Shown here: positions 12,355-25,083 of the stretch, piece by piece | Layout of the letters: each line of letters opens with the position of its first letter | How positions within the stretch are numbered: position 1 is the stretch's first letter | Source of the DNA: Panopea generosa | Lineage: Eukaryota > Mollusca > Bivalvia > Adapedonta > Hiatellidae | Length of the DNA: 64,000 nt | Direction: 5' to 3' | NCBI GenBank assembly: GCA_029582155.1 | Contig: CM055909.1 | Span: 49,230,412 to 49,294,411 of the forward strand | Notes under the pieces: model-generated | The model's database searches: none | What the model was told of the DNA's origin: nothing | Seen by the model: the letters and a program-made list of their open reading frames with translations, nothing else | Position numbers and translations under genes: made by a program

Positions 12355-13766
12355 CAGTGCTCCAAGAATAGGATAGCCCGATGTCCGGGGCCTGTCAAAT
12401 CTGGATCCGGGCATGTGCCTTTTTTAAAGTTACTTGCCCGTAGGGCTTGTCTTAAAAATCGGACAAGCTAGTTTTCACAATACACAGGTATGCAAATATC
12501 TCTATTCGATACGACACAGGTCAAACTGTTGTTTATAGACTGTCACTAATCAGTATAAACAATTGACCCCCGCGATGTTTATCACACCACATGCCCGATA
12601 ATGGGACTTTGGAAAACCTATCATGCATATTCATTTATCTATTTTTTTTCCTCTAATGCGATTGGTGGATAGCTTTGAATATAAATTAATCTAATTTTAA
12701 TAACCGCTTTGATTGGTCGCATATATACAACCAAGATACACCTTTTTTTACCACCTACCAAAGCAAAGCCAAAAACAAAAAGACGATGACATAATTAGCG
12801 GGTCTCTCTCAACTTCTTCATTATGAAGAGTATAAAATTACCTCCCTTTGCCAAAATGGTAACAATTTCTAAAATCTGATTATGTTTTTACAGATAATTT
12901 GCGATTGATCACGTTATGTAAAATGTCAGCGTTAGGTTCTGGTAATTTTATAAATATTTCGTAGATTTACAATAATTGGAACTGTATGTATATAAATTTT
13001 CTTCTGTGAAAACGTGAAAGGTGATATTTAAATTGAGTTTACGGTAAAGAATAATGTGGGTGGGGTATTATAGTATAAACTTTGCTTTTTGGTTGTTTAG
13101 TTTCAGCGTATAATTTTCTTTGGCATAATTTAAATATAGTATTGAAAACAACAATTAAGGTGAATTATGTGGGGTTTTTTTTAATATTTGAAATATAATT
13201 GATTATAGTTGCACTTTCTAGATATTTGAAGGCAAATATAGACTGCATTTATTTATCATATTGCCAAGATCTCTTGGATAGACTGAATAGCTTTGTAGGC
13301 TTCACATTGCCATTATTGTAGTTATGATACCAATAATTAGAAAACAAGAGAAAGGTATTTAAAATAATGTTTTAAATATACTCCTGCTCCCACACTGCCA
13401 CTGAATTGACAGAATAGAAATGATAGTCAATAAAGAACAAAGATTAAATACAACATAATAAGTCAGGCATACTGACAGAGATGTAGTCAGTTCTCCCGAA
13501 ATTCTCTCACTTCTCCCGGTCTTATTCAACCTATAAAACTTGTGATTTAGACATGCATAATGTAAAGGGGAGCTAACCCTACATAAAATGAATACATTTA
13601 AGTCTATGTTTACATATTTCATATCATACCGCAAGGTGTATTGGTAATAAAAATCTGGGCATGTGAACCATAGATCAGGGCAAGTTATTTTTAGCAATGG
13701 CAAGTAGATTTTTTCAACCTACTTGCCCTGGGCTAGTCCCAAAATTATTTTTTTCTTGGAGCACTG
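12355..13766. mobile_element. hAT-like non-autonomous element, 1.41 kb
   Basis: Terminal inverted repeats CAGTGCTCCAAGAA and TTCTTGGAGCACTG bound the region. Subterminal acttgcccg and cttgccctgggc repeats face each other. The CAGTG end is typical of hAT elements. No clear 8-bp target duplication is seen (flanks are A-rich). A 114-codon minus-strand frame at 13359-13703 has no recognisable transposase features. Confidence 0.65.
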
Positions 13767-13958
13767 AAAAACTTTAAAAAGCTAAATTATTACTTTCTTA
13801 AGTAAACAGACACAAAAATACAACACCTTTCATATTTGTAATTTCTGTAAACTCTCAGTCAGGGAAAAAACTGTACTCCAAAATAGTACCGCAGTATGTA
13901 CCGGCGAAACTAAAACTAACTGGTATATGAGTATTATCATGCAACTCTTATTTTAATA

Positions 13959-14908
13959 CAGTATAACTTCCATATATCGAAGTTCAGGGGACCGTCATGA
14001 AAAGTTCGATATACTGGGACTTCGATATATGTGCATGTCTGGATCACTCGATGGTAATGGTAAAAGTTTGATTGGTAATGAGATCGCAACATGTATATGA
14101 CTGTAGATCTACCTGTCATACTTTTACCAGTAAAGGTAAGTTGAGAAAAAAACATGAATAAAATCGTGTTTATTATTTATTGAATCCCTGCATGTCATTT
14201 AAAAATCAATATAACTTAAGCACTACAAACATGTACAAACATAAAAACTTACATGGAGCACTTCCGGTATACGAAAATAAGCACATACATGTACATGACT
14301 ATTCCATCAGCACATCAGTTGGTACAAACACACATGAACAAAAACATCAAATACATGTACAATAAACATAAATAAATGTTCATAAATTACACTTGTTAGA
14401 TAACATAATTTGGGTAGTTAACAGCGCTTGTTGGTAATTAGCCGTTTTCGGTAAATTGGTGATATGTAATCATGACAGATGCAGCTGCCATGTTTGCGTA
14501 CACAAAGTTAATGTGTTTTATCAGTAAATTATCACCATTCTGCCTTTAAGTAATCAAATGTTTATTAAAGTGTGACTCCTTACAAACATTTATCCGAGCA
14601 CTCGAAGGGACTTTACGCTATATGATCAGCAGGGCCTCTGTTCCTACGATCATCGCACCAGCAGGTGTGAAATACATGTACACCACTCCCACGAGAAATT
14701 TTGAACAGGTAATCGATATTCGATACATAAATGGTTAATGATATGTAAAAGGATTCTTTGGGGCCATGAAAAAATTTTGATATACTGAAAAATTTGATAT
14801 GTATAACTTCGATATATTTGCGGTTTTTTCCATATAGATTTAGAAGGAAAAAAGTTGATATACCGAAAAATTTGATATATTGAAGTTCGATATATGGAAG
14901 TTATACTG
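13959..14908. mobile_element. pogo/Tigger-like non-autonomous element, 950 bp
   Basis: Ends CAGTATAACTTCCATATATC and the inverted copy ending GGAAGTTATACTG, flanked on both sides by TA (13957-13958 and 14909-14910). Internal gaagttcgatatatg-type repeats recur near both ends. No transposase reading frame was found. Confidence 0.75.
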
Positions 14909-14960
14909 TACATAAGCATGTTTATAAAAACTTGATATTAATAAACAAAGCCTTCCTTCA

Positions 14961-15502
14961 TTTAAAAGGAGAATATCAGAATAAAATGCTATAAACGTCT
15001 TAAAAAAAAAAATAATTGATGGATTAAAATGGTTTTTATCCAAAGTGGACATCTCATTATCATTAATAAAAATAATCTGAATAGTATTTATGTACGCCAA
15101 ATCCACAAAACGTGACAAAATCAGTATTTAAATTGTAGTGGTAAACTTGAAATGAAATCCCGTTCTGAAAATAGAGAGCACTAAATACTGTTTGACGCCA
15201 TTCACATCCTCATTCCAACTCTTTGTAAACCTGTGTGACGGATCAACTTGAAATCAAAATGAAATCATGTGACTCAATGAAAACGTCACAAAATATGTTG
15301 ACATTTTCAACAGAAAATCTATTTTAGTCTAACCTAGGCACGTAGCCTAAGTTAGGAAAGCCCTTTACAATACAATATTTAGGCATGTTTAAATTGATAT
15401 CTTTTAGGTAATACAGTGTCTCTGAGTACATAATTATAGGCATGGTATATTGGAAAAAATGTTTTTAGCCAATTTTGAAAAATCTCGATATATGCACTTT
15501 AA
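14961..15502 (+). mobile_element. 0.5-kb MITE family M10 copy
   Basis: Opens taaaaggagaatatcaga and closes gatatatgcactttaa. The body contains gtggtaaacttgaaatgaaa, tctattttagtctaacctag and atgtttttagccaattttga, as in all copies. It lies about 50 bases after the 950-bp pogo-like element. Confidence 0.72.
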
Positions 15503-15878
15503 GACTGACCTGAATGGTCATCATTAAAAAGTATAGGACAACATCATACGATCATTAATGCTTTATGTAAAGCACCAGAGTTGACTGTATAACTTGTATT
15601 ACAACAATTTTGCATACATATTATATTATTTAAGAATACATGATGACATGCAGAGAGCCAAGGTCACCCAGAGATGTAATTCTAATATCTAACACAGATT
15701 TATATATCCATGCAGTATCATTATTTGGTACTTGGAAAAAATATACTTTTTACACATTTCACAATAAACTCATAATTTTTATATTCATTTATACTGTCAT
15801 GTTGTAAACGTGCTACAGGTAAGTTTTTTTCAAATGAGTATTTAACCCTATAAATTAGTATTTAAGCATTGAAAATTC

Positions 15879-16092
15879 TGAATAAAGCATAGGAATTTAA
15901 ATTAACGGGTAATATAAGCATTGGTTATTCTCAACACTATGTAATGCTTATTTTCAGAATGTTAAGGGTAAAAATGAACATTCTTATCAAATTGCCATTT
16001 CAAACTAATCAACACTGAAATTGAGAATAACCAATGCTTATTTTACCCCTTATTCTAAATTCCAATGCTTTATTCATAAATTTCAATGCTAA
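15879..16092. repeat. Long imperfect inverted repeat, about 210 bp
   Basis: Left arm aagcattggttattctcaac and aataaagcataggaattta; right arm gagaataaccaatgctta and taaattccaatgctttatt. Arms of about 75 bases with a spacer of about 60. Probably a MITE; target duplication not evident. Confidence 0.75.
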
Positions 16093-18558
16093 AATTCCCC
16101 CAAACAGTGCTTATCTGGAGCACTTAGTAAATAATAAACAGGCCCAAAGGTTAGAAAATAATTGTTCATGCTCAACTCAAATTTGTACTTAAAATGCAAT
16201 TTCCAGGATTCACATAAAAACAAGTTAAAGTGCACATACTTGACTCAGCCTCAAATTTGAGAGTATTTTTAAAATTCAAATTTGTAGTAGGAAGTTATTC
16301 GTGTTTTTGTTACAAATAGTCCATTAGTTTTTAAGATGAGCATGAATTTTTGAGTTGTGCATGGAACAAAGTTTCGTAACCTTGGGCGCCAACCTTAAAC
16401 TCAAAATCAATTTAAGAAATTTTTAAAAAATATTCAATATTGCACACAAAATGTACCATTTCCATGCAAAAAACTGTCTATCAGCAGGATCATCCAAAAT
16501 GTAAAATAACAAAAATGTGTAGTTAACCTCAATTGATTAGGACAGAAATTATTCATTAACCACAAAGGTTATATAGAGCTTACTTTCCATTACAGAAAAA
16601 AAATAACACGCTATTTGCAAAAAGGTTGTCACAAGTGACATTAGTCTCTAGCCATTCTTACCCTCCATGAATTGCATGGAATGATTTTGATTAGTATTAA
16701 TAGAATACAACAGTTGAAACATTATTTATTACATTATGTAAATTAAAACACATTTTTCAACACTCACATGCACACTAAATCATCCTCAACAATTCATATT
16801 ACTTTTGTCTGCATAATGACACTGATAGTGTTGGCATGTTTTAATTCAAGATTCTTAGGTAATTTATCATTAAGATTGTATTAAATGAATATTATTTTTG
16901 ACAAACAAGAAACCTTACCCCTGATTGTTGCAGTATTCAGCACAAGACACAATACTACCATATGCTGCTGCTCTTAAAGTGTTAATGTCACTATCCAATA
17001 ACGGGTAACATCCCTGATACCAAGTTTTGTTCGAATCTGAAAAATAACAAGAATTTTTTTAATATCAGGCTTACATTATTAAATATAATTTTAAAAGATC
17101 AGTTTTTATATTTGTGTGAAACCAATGTCCCAGTGGTAGAGTATCAGATCCAAGATCAGGGAGTCGTATCCTTGAGAAAAACACTTTATCTGCATATGTT
17201 TAGTTCTACTCCAAGAAAAACTTCAAGCATGATTTGTCAAAGAACTTGTTTGCCAATCGATGCAAAAATAATTTAGTCTAAAACATATTTAGAGCTCCAA
17301 ATAAGATTTGTGTTAGATGGGTAATGTACTTGAGATGGTCAATTGATCCCTAATTTTTCTGAAGAAGTTTAACTGTACAAACAGTAGATGTCATGATCTA
17401 TCCTCTACTGTAACGCCACATATTGCACGTCTCCAAGGAGCTGTTTTTTTTGGGTTTTTTTTGCCTCCTTAAAGTAATTGTGCAACAAGTCGGATATCCA
17501 AATGATAATAAATCCCAAAATATGGTGATTTTTCTTGCATTAGGATATACAAAACACTGAATATGGTATATTATAGTAATATCTGATAACTAATGGTTAG
17601 AACATGATCTTAGCAGTGTTACAATTTATTTTCCAGTTTGCTAAAGCTTTATATTAAACCGCGATATACATATTACTGGGAATGCCTGCATACTTACATA
17701 TTAATCTTACACATGCACACTTAAAATTTCTTACTGGGGGGACAGTGTAGCAACTGAAATGGATGGGAGCACTTGAAAACATGTACACCAGTAAGACTTT
17801 TTGGGAGGAGGGGGGTAACCAGTACAAAAATGCTTAAGTGTACAAACTCACTGTGTATGTTGTTTTGAATCTTTAACTATATTTTTCATACAGGACTTGC
17901 TTTTTTAAGCCCAGGGACCGGACTTCAACAAATCTTTTACATGACTTCCATTCAATACTACATGTAAAATATCTAAGGTCTATACCTTGAACATGCAGAG
18001 AAAATGTTTTTTACAATTTCGCTTAAAATATGCTTATAAGCTCTGTGGCAGGAGCATTTGTGGTCGAAAAATGCTGGTTCTAGAGCTCATCCAAGATCTT
18101 GTGGTTACATAAGGCCTGAATGAAATAATAGTGTGGTTCTGGTTTCCCGATCGTCCCTATTATTTCCTGCCGGCCCTGAACATTTATTCCCTTAAAAAAA
18201 ACAACAAAAAAAACAAAAACGTCCATATCTGTCGTGTCCACAATTTTCAGTCCCAGTGGCGACAGTTCGGCTGTATTATAGGCTTTTAGTTTTTATACCC
18301 GATCGCAGGAAGTGCACCGCCAGAAGTGATCATAATAACGATAGCAGCAACATGGTGGCCTCCAGCAAGAGCTGTCTCGCCATCATGAATGACAAGTGTG
18401 TCCACATACATACATACATACATACATAACATATATGCGCTGAAAATGGATAGTTTCAACAACACAAAATAAAAAAATTACAATAAATAAATAATTTACC
18501 TAGGGTACACCCTATTTTGTATTTTTATGTAAAATGAACCACACTATTAATTAATTAA
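16093..18558. other. No gene seen apart from an S4 SINE
   Basis: Contains the S4 copy (17121-17285), a short dispersed repeat (17998-18082, shared with 24397) and a (CATA)n tract at 18406-18428. Confidence 0.5.
17121..17285 (+). repeat. SINE family S4 copy (degenerate)
   Basis: Head gtcccagtggtagagtatca is tRNA-like. The body has gagaaaaacactttatctgc, atatgtttagttctactcc and atttgtcaaagaacttgttt, as in the other S4 copies. Confidence 0.65.
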
Positions 18559-20050
18559 AAAATCACAATGGCTTGAACAAACTTGGTAAAGGGTCACTCA
18601 AGGAACATTTCTGCGAAAAAAAATTTAAAATTGATCAGGTGGTTTCTGACAAGAAGATTTTTTAAGTTTTTACTATAGCTTTTATAGTAAACTAACCCCA
18701 ACCCCTTGCCGCCATGTTTTTTGACAAATCACTACGGTTTGAGAAACTTGGTGAAGAATCCTCCAAGAAACATTTCTGTGGAATTATTTTAAAATTGAGT
18801 CATTAGTTTCTGACAAGAAATTTTTTAAGTTTTTACTAATTATACTTGCCCCACCCCCTGGTGGCCATGTTTATTGACGAATCTAGATGGCTTGAACAAA
18901 CTTGGTAGAAGGTCACCCAAGGATCATTTCTGTGAAATTATTTTAAAATCAACCAGTAGTTTCTGACAAGAAGATTTTTTTAAGTTTTTACTATAGCTTA
19001 TATTGTAAACTAACCCCACCCCCTGGCCGCCATATTCTTTGACCAATCAAGGTGGCTTAAACAAACTTGGTAGAGGGTAACCTAAAGAACATTTCTGTGA
19101 AATTATTTTAAAATCAAGCCAGTAATTTCTGACAAGAAGATTTTTTAAGTTTTTTACTAATCAAACTTGCCCCACCCTCTGGCTGCCATGTTCAATGACA
19201 AATCAAGATGGCTTGAACAAACTTGGTAGACAGTCACCCAAGGAACATTTCTGTGAAATTATTTTAAAATTAAGCCAGTAGTTTCTGACAAGAAGATTTT
19301 TTAAGTTTTTACTATAGCTTATATAGTAAACTAACCCCACCCCTTGGCCGCCATGATTTTTGACCAATCAAGGTGGCTTGAACAAACTTGGTAGAGGGTC
19401 ACCCAAGGAACATTTTTGTGAAATTATATTAAAATCGAGCCAGTAGTTTCTGACAAGAAGATTTTTTAAGTTTTTACTAATCAAACTTGCCCCTCCCCCT
19501 GGCGGCCATGTTTTTTTTATGAATCAAGATGGCTTGAACAAACTTAGTATACAGTCACCCAAGGAACATTTCAGTGAAATTATTTTAAAATCGAGCCAGT
19601 AGTTTCTGACAAGAAGATTTTTTAAGTTTTTACTATAGCTCATATAGTAAACTAACCCCACTCCCTGGCCGCCATGTTTTTTGACGAATCAACATGGCTT
19701 GAACAAACTTGGTAGAGGGTCACCCAAGGAACATTTCTGTGAAATTATTTTAAAATCGAGCCAGTAGTTTCTGACAAAAAGATTTTTTAAGTTTTTACTA
19801 ATTAAACTTGCCCCGCCCCCTGGGGGCCATGTTTTTTGACGAATCAAGCTGGCTTAAACAAACTTGGTAGAGGGTCACCCAAGGAACATTTCTGTGAAGT
19901 TATATCAAAATTGGCCCATTGGTTTCAGAGGAGAAGTTGTTAGAGCAAAAAGTTAACGACAGACAACAGACGACGGCCGACAGACGACAGACGACGGACA
20001 CCAGGCAATCACAAAAGCTCACCTGTGAGCCTTTGGCTCAGATGAGCTGA
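18559..20050. repeat. Dimeric about 317-bp tandem repeat ending in a hairpin
   Basis: About nine monomers of 155-165 bases, each with gcttgaacaaacttggtaga, cacccaaggaacatttctgt and gtttctgacaagaagatttt. Two types alternate: A has tatagcttatatagtaaact, B has ctaatcaaacttgccccacc, in the order ABABABAB. The right end has cgacagacgacagacgacgg and a palindrome agctcacctgtgagc...gctcagatgagct. The same terminal style is widespread in bivalve interspersed repeats, from general knowledge. Confidence 0.85.
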
Positions 20051-20562
20051 AAAATGAAGACTTTTCTGTCATTTCAGATAAACTGAATATTATGATATTT
20101 AAAGACAAACTTATGTAGTCAGGATTTGTTTTTCAGTTGTGTTACTATTATTGCAAAGTTTGGTCTTTATTGGATTATTAGTTCAAAAGTTATTGTTAAA
20201 AATGTTGCCAAAAATGTCCCGAATGTAACACTTTTAGTGTGACATTTTAACTCTTTCAAGATATTCAAATATGATTATTTGTAAGAGTTTTTAATTTACC
20301 AGAATAAAACTTTCTTCTACTGGAAGTTTATTGTAACAGATTTGATTTATAAAATAAAATTTAGTTATTATGTCCTATTTTATCGACTTTAGCTCCATTG
20401 TAAGCAACATGCCCATAGAGATTTTTTTTCAGAAAAAAATGCCCTTTTTAAAAGTAAGCAGTTGTTAATTGTACAGTGATACCTTTACAGTGAATGAAAC
20501 TTTATTTTTTTATGGAGAAATATATCTGCTGTGTAAACATGTAACATATTTGTATTTGAGTA

Positions 20563-21368
20563 CCGTATATCGTCGGCCATAAGGCAAGTCGGGCCATAAG
20601 TCGAGGGGACTTTTTGACCTTCAGATCTCAGTTTTTTGCATTGACCCTTCCTTAAGTCGACCCAGAATTTTCGAAAAGGAAGTGGGTGAGATTTGGGTCA
20701 CCTAAATATTAAAATTCCTACAGTAGCGATTGCCTGCACTCACAACTGACCTTACGCCAGTATACGTTCATGTACCGTTATCGAATCAACGGCAAATATG
20801 CAGCCGACAAACAAATGCAGTCTTCTGTTGAATATTTGGTATATTCTGTAATCCGTGGATAAGTGTCACCACATATGTGGGAATGCAAATTGCAATAATC
20901 GGTTACTTCTGACCCAAATATCCCAAGGCAATTTTCGGCATATATGTTTACACCCCGTGCCAACATCGTATAGGTTGCTAGGCAACGCAATCGTTCGGCT
21001 GACCAAGATCAAGGTTTCCCTTGCATAGAGTTAAAACATCAAGCGTCTAATTGAAACCGATCATTTTTTTCAACTGTCAATCAGAGTTTTCCATGAACAA
21101 AGTAACTTTCCACGTATGACGTAATCATCCTTTGTGTTTGAGAGATGCATAGTTGATTGACAAGAGTGTAATTCAATTCTGCACTTTGGTGTCATTGTTC
21201 ATAAAGACTGTTGCTGAAACTGAAATTCGACGTTCAAAACTTCAGTAGGAGCTGACCGTTGGTAAAAAAAATCATCACTCGGGACTAGGACGGGGCCATA
21301 AGTCGAGTAGGGATTCAGAGAGTGATTTTGGAGTCTGAAAAATTCGACTTATGGCCGACGATATACGG
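20563..21368. mobile_element. TA-flanked TIR element, 806 bp
   Basis: Ends CCGTATATCGTCGGCCATAA and its inverted copy, with TA at 20561-20562 and 21369-21370. Subterminal cataagtcga motifs face inward. It is the kind of end seen in pogo/mariner-type elements. No coding capacity was recognised. Confidence 0.72.
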
Positions 21369-21443
21369 TATATCATTATAAAATTGGAATGATATAAGAA
21401 TAATGACCCAGGAATGTCCCAAGTGTAACATTTTATCTTTTAA

Positions 21444-21677
21444 ACCTTTACTTCATAAAGACGCCTTTGGACACCTCTAACAAAGATGCCTTTGGACACC
21501 TCTAATATAGAAGGCTTTTGAATTATTGGGTGAATTATGTTTATATTAACTCACAGAGTGGAAAACAGTGCAGGAAGTGTTCAGATTGCTCGTTATGAGC
21601 AATCTGAACTCTTCCTGCACTGTTTTCAAAGGCCTTCTGTGATTGGTGCGGGAAAACGCGATCTATGGAGAAATGGG
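21444..21677 (+). mobile_element. piggyBac-like hairpin MITE, copy 2
   Basis: Flanked by TTAA at 21440-21443 and 21678-21681. Same hairpin core; near the 5' end a 25-bp segment (gcctttggacacctctaa) is duplicated. Confidence 0.8.
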
Positions 21678-22193
21678 TTAAGGCATGCCGTTTTTATATT
21701 CCCAGCATGATACCTTATTATTTTTTTTTTTTTTTCACACAAGTATGTCAATAGAAGTGCACCTGCAATAGTCATGATCATGTAGAGATGATTGGTATTT
21801 TCCTACATAGCCGTAAGTGATGTCCCGAGTGTAACATATTTTTGACATGTTTGATTAACACATGTCAATGATGTAGAAATAATCAATATTCACCTGTTGT
21901 AGTTTATATGTTAAATATATATGGTACTGCAAAATTATTATAGTATTTAAATATATCAATCTGTATTTAGTAAGTATGAAATGTTTTTAATAAAATGTCT
22001 TCACTATAATGAATACCTATTATTCTATACTGAAATTGAGCATAAGTTTTATTAATAATACAACCATTTCTAAAATTGTAATACTGTTTTTAAATTCTGT
22101 AAAATTTACATTCGGGACACAAAAATTAGAATTATGCAATGTATTAATTCACCCTTTTTCTTCTAACAGGAAATAATTTTAAACTAACAAAAC

Positions 22194-23234
22194 AATGCCA
22201 AAATTAGTTGTTAAACTAACACTTAAAGGGAGAATTACAAGATCTAAGAATGTTACAGAGGAATTTGATGAAAAGAAGGTTACCTTGAAGGAGTTAAAAA
22301 CATTTGGACAAGTTGAAAACTGATCCATGTCTAAAGAAAAAGCAAGAAGAAAAGGCAAAGAAAATTCTTGACAGGAGCTGTCAGATGACAACAAAGCTCG
22401 CCAATGGGATAAAACTCACCACCAATACAAAGATTGAGATTGGAGGCAAACACCAAAACTTAAACGCAACTAAACGTAAAAGTTTAACAAAAAATTAAGT
22501 CCAAAAGGGCCATAACTTTGCCAACATGCAACCCTGAGTTATGGTTCTTGTCTCTGTGTGTACCACTGATGATGGTGAACACACATGTGAAGTTTCATTC
22601 ATATCCAAAGAGTGGTTGCATAGATATCTTACCTTATAAAAAACTTTAACATGAAAAATTAAGTCGAAAAAGGGCCATAACTGTGCCAAAATGCAACCCA
22701 GAGTTATGGTTCTTGTCTGTGTGTATTTCACTGATGATGGTAAACACACATGCGAAGTTTCATTCATATCAAATGAGTGGTTGCATAGATATCTTAAACT
22801 TAAAAGCAAAAGTTTAACCTGGGTGTCTACAGACTACGCCAACGACGCGGACGCCGGGGTCATGGCAATAGCTCTCATTGGACTTCGTCCTGGCAAGCTA
22901 AAAATAAAGTATACAGACAAAATGTCAAAGAGTTAAGAAAACAAAACCCAAAATTTGATGAAGAAATTAGGGCTAAAGAAAGACTCAGAAAAAAACCCAG
23001 AAGAAAATGAAGGCTGAGCAGAAAGCAAAAGACATCCAAACTACTTCATCAAATTCCAGTGACAGGAAGAAAACGCCCAATTTTGTTAGAAAGGCAGCAA
23101 ATACTAGAAAACGGGCTGAACGTGCCAGAACAATTTCACATATAATTCAGAATGCTACACCTAAACAGAAATCTATGTTGAAGGTAGTCAGTGAAAGCAG
23201 TAATAATGATAAAATTGATACCGTGATTGGATAG
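22194..23234 (+). pseudogene. Decayed basic ORF, interrupted by a repeat and a frameshift
   Basis: An ATG at 22195 opens MPKLVVKLTLKGRITRS with an acidic-basic continuation that stops at about 22323. The M12 repeat (22466-22905) follows. After it the frame KVYRQNVKELRKQNPKF, DEEIRAKERLRKK runs to a stop; a one-base shift near 22995 joins it to KMKAEQKAKDIQTTSS and later FVRKAANTRKRAERAR, NATPKQKSML, stopping at 23232. This Arg/Lys-rich style, Y-R-x-x-x-K-E-L followed by ERLRKK and an A/SPKQK box, recalls basic proteins multiplied in cnidarian and molluscan genomes, often with transposons. The family is not identified with certainty. No intact product is expected. Confidence 0.45.
22466..22905 (+). 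mobile_element. Repeat family M12 insertion with internal duplication
   Basis: agggccataactttgccaac, agttatggttcttgtctctg and gaagtttcattcatatccaa occur twice (from about 22500 and 22670). The right end is gtttaacctgggtgtctaca and ggacttcgtcctggcaagct. A reverse copy lies at 36868. The family's right-end style (agctcgccaggacgaag) is common in bivalve genomes, from general knowledge. It interrupts a decayed reading frame. Confidence 0.75.
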
Positions 23235-24396
23235 TGAATAAGGTTGGTAGGCCGAAAAAAAAACATTAGACATTTTCTAGATTTTTGGTAGTTTTTTAAG
23301 TTTAAAGTATAACTTAATCTGTTCTAAAGAAATAGGGCACATTAGTAACAATGTTATATTTGTCCAAGCTGTCTTTTTAACAGTTTGACCTTTAACAGAC
23401 ATTAAGTTGTGAAAATGTCCCGAGTGTAACAATTTATTATGTCTGTTAATTAAACAGTACAGATACACAAAGTAGTATTTATAGTGTTAACCAGGCTGCA
23501 GTTTGCTTTACATATTGAGTTTGAACTTGGCATAGTGCAAAACAGTTAATAAATTGTTTCATGTTGTTTATTTTTACTGTTTAGTATGTTTAACCAAGTT
23601 AAATTTAACAAATGTTATGACTTTTTAAAACATTTTTCTTAGTTTTAGTAGAAATCTTTGGTTAAAAAAATAAATTAATCTGTTCTAAGTTAAAAGATTA
23701 CATTAGTAACATTGTAAAAAGTGTCATAAGTTGTCTTTTTAACAAACAGTATCGGTAACTTTCTTGTGTCCCAAGAGTAACAATAATAGTGAAAATGTGA
23801 TTCTTCTTTATAACACTAATAACACATCTTAACATTCTTCTACGTTCATAAAACTTGGAATATTTTTCAAAAGTTGCTTCAATTTCGTCAAATGAGTGTT
23901 CTTATGTTTATCTTTGACGTATTTATAAATTTATAAAAACTTTTGTGATGCAATTTAAAAATTATACATTTGAAACAAAGGAAAATACACATTAAAAAAA
24001 TATTTTGAATCCAACTATAAGATTTGTTGTGGCAATTGTTATTTTGAATCATGTATAGTCATAGTATAAGCAATATTCCATCCTATTCTAGTCATTCACT
24101 TTATTTATGTATTTTGAGCAATATACCATTTTTAATTGAAAATTTCATTTTATTGAAATAAATTCAAAAAAATAAAACTGTTGTCTATTTCCAATTCTTT
24201 AACCATTGATATTTTTCAAAAATTCAGTTTGTTAGTGTAATATTAGAATAAAAATGATCACCATTATTTTATGTCTAAATCTGGACCCTCATGTCACACT
24301 TTTTCTTCATTATTTTTTAAACCACCCCTTAATAACTATATATGAAAAACAGTGACCCCTGTGGAAGTCCCAAATTTGACACCAGAAACCTGACTT

Positions 24397-24695
24397 CAGA
24401 GAAAATGTTTTTTTAAAATTTCACTTAAAATGTGCTTATAAGCCCTGTGGCAGGGACATAAGTGATTGAATGATGCTGGTTCATGAACAATTTTAAACAC
24501 AAATTTCTTGAAATTGTATCGTTTTGATGATAATTTCATTCTGCAATACAAGAATTTTGATTTGTGTTCCAGCAAAGAATGGAAGTTAAGATAACTGAAA
24601 ACGATACATTGCGATATCTTGTGTGAATACACAAGCATTCACAAAATCTCTATCAGCTTTCCTTCTCTATATAATTACTTGATATCATAGGTAAA
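24397..24695 (+). repeat. M11 3' half joined to a short repeat
   Basis: 24397-24483 (aaaatgtgcttataagccct) matches 17998-18082, a separate short repeat. 24485-24695 is the 3' half of M11 (aagaattttgatttgtgttc, ttgtgtgaatacacaagcat). Confidence 0.6.
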
Positions 24696-25011
24696 AATTG
24701 TGACCACATTTTGTGTTCAATACCATTTAAACTGCTAGTTTCTGTAAATAAACATAGGAATTTGCTTGTTTAACACACAAATTCGTTTGTTTGTTTTTGG
24801 CATTTTGAGGCCGAGTCTAAAATATTGATCGATGAATTTTTATTCAAAAAAATCAAAACAAAGCAAAAACGAAACTAAGTATCTGTTTTCTGGTTATATT
24901 CAAATTATTTTCGCTATAAGCTGCCGTTATAAAATAAGTATAATATATGTCTACTTCAACACTACACATACTACATTGGTGGTGCCAATATCAATGATTA
25001 AGCATGCTACG

Positions 25012-25083
25012 TTAGTCCTCACCACTGTTATTGCCATTGATGCCAAAAACAATTCCCAAAACCAGCAGAATCATCAACATCAT
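25012..25083 (-). other. Possible short signal-peptide-like frame
   Basis: On the minus strand, two Met codons open MMLMILLVLGIVFGING and NNSGED before TAA; a GTGAGG donor-like site follows AACAG. It looks like a signal peptide or membrane helix and could be a first exon, but no downstream exon was recognised and it may be chance. Confidence 0.15.

Noticed and set aside
13359..13703. 114-codon minus-strand frame as a transposase
   Set aside because: Lies inside the hAT-like element but shows no transposase motif; the element is too short to be autonomous.
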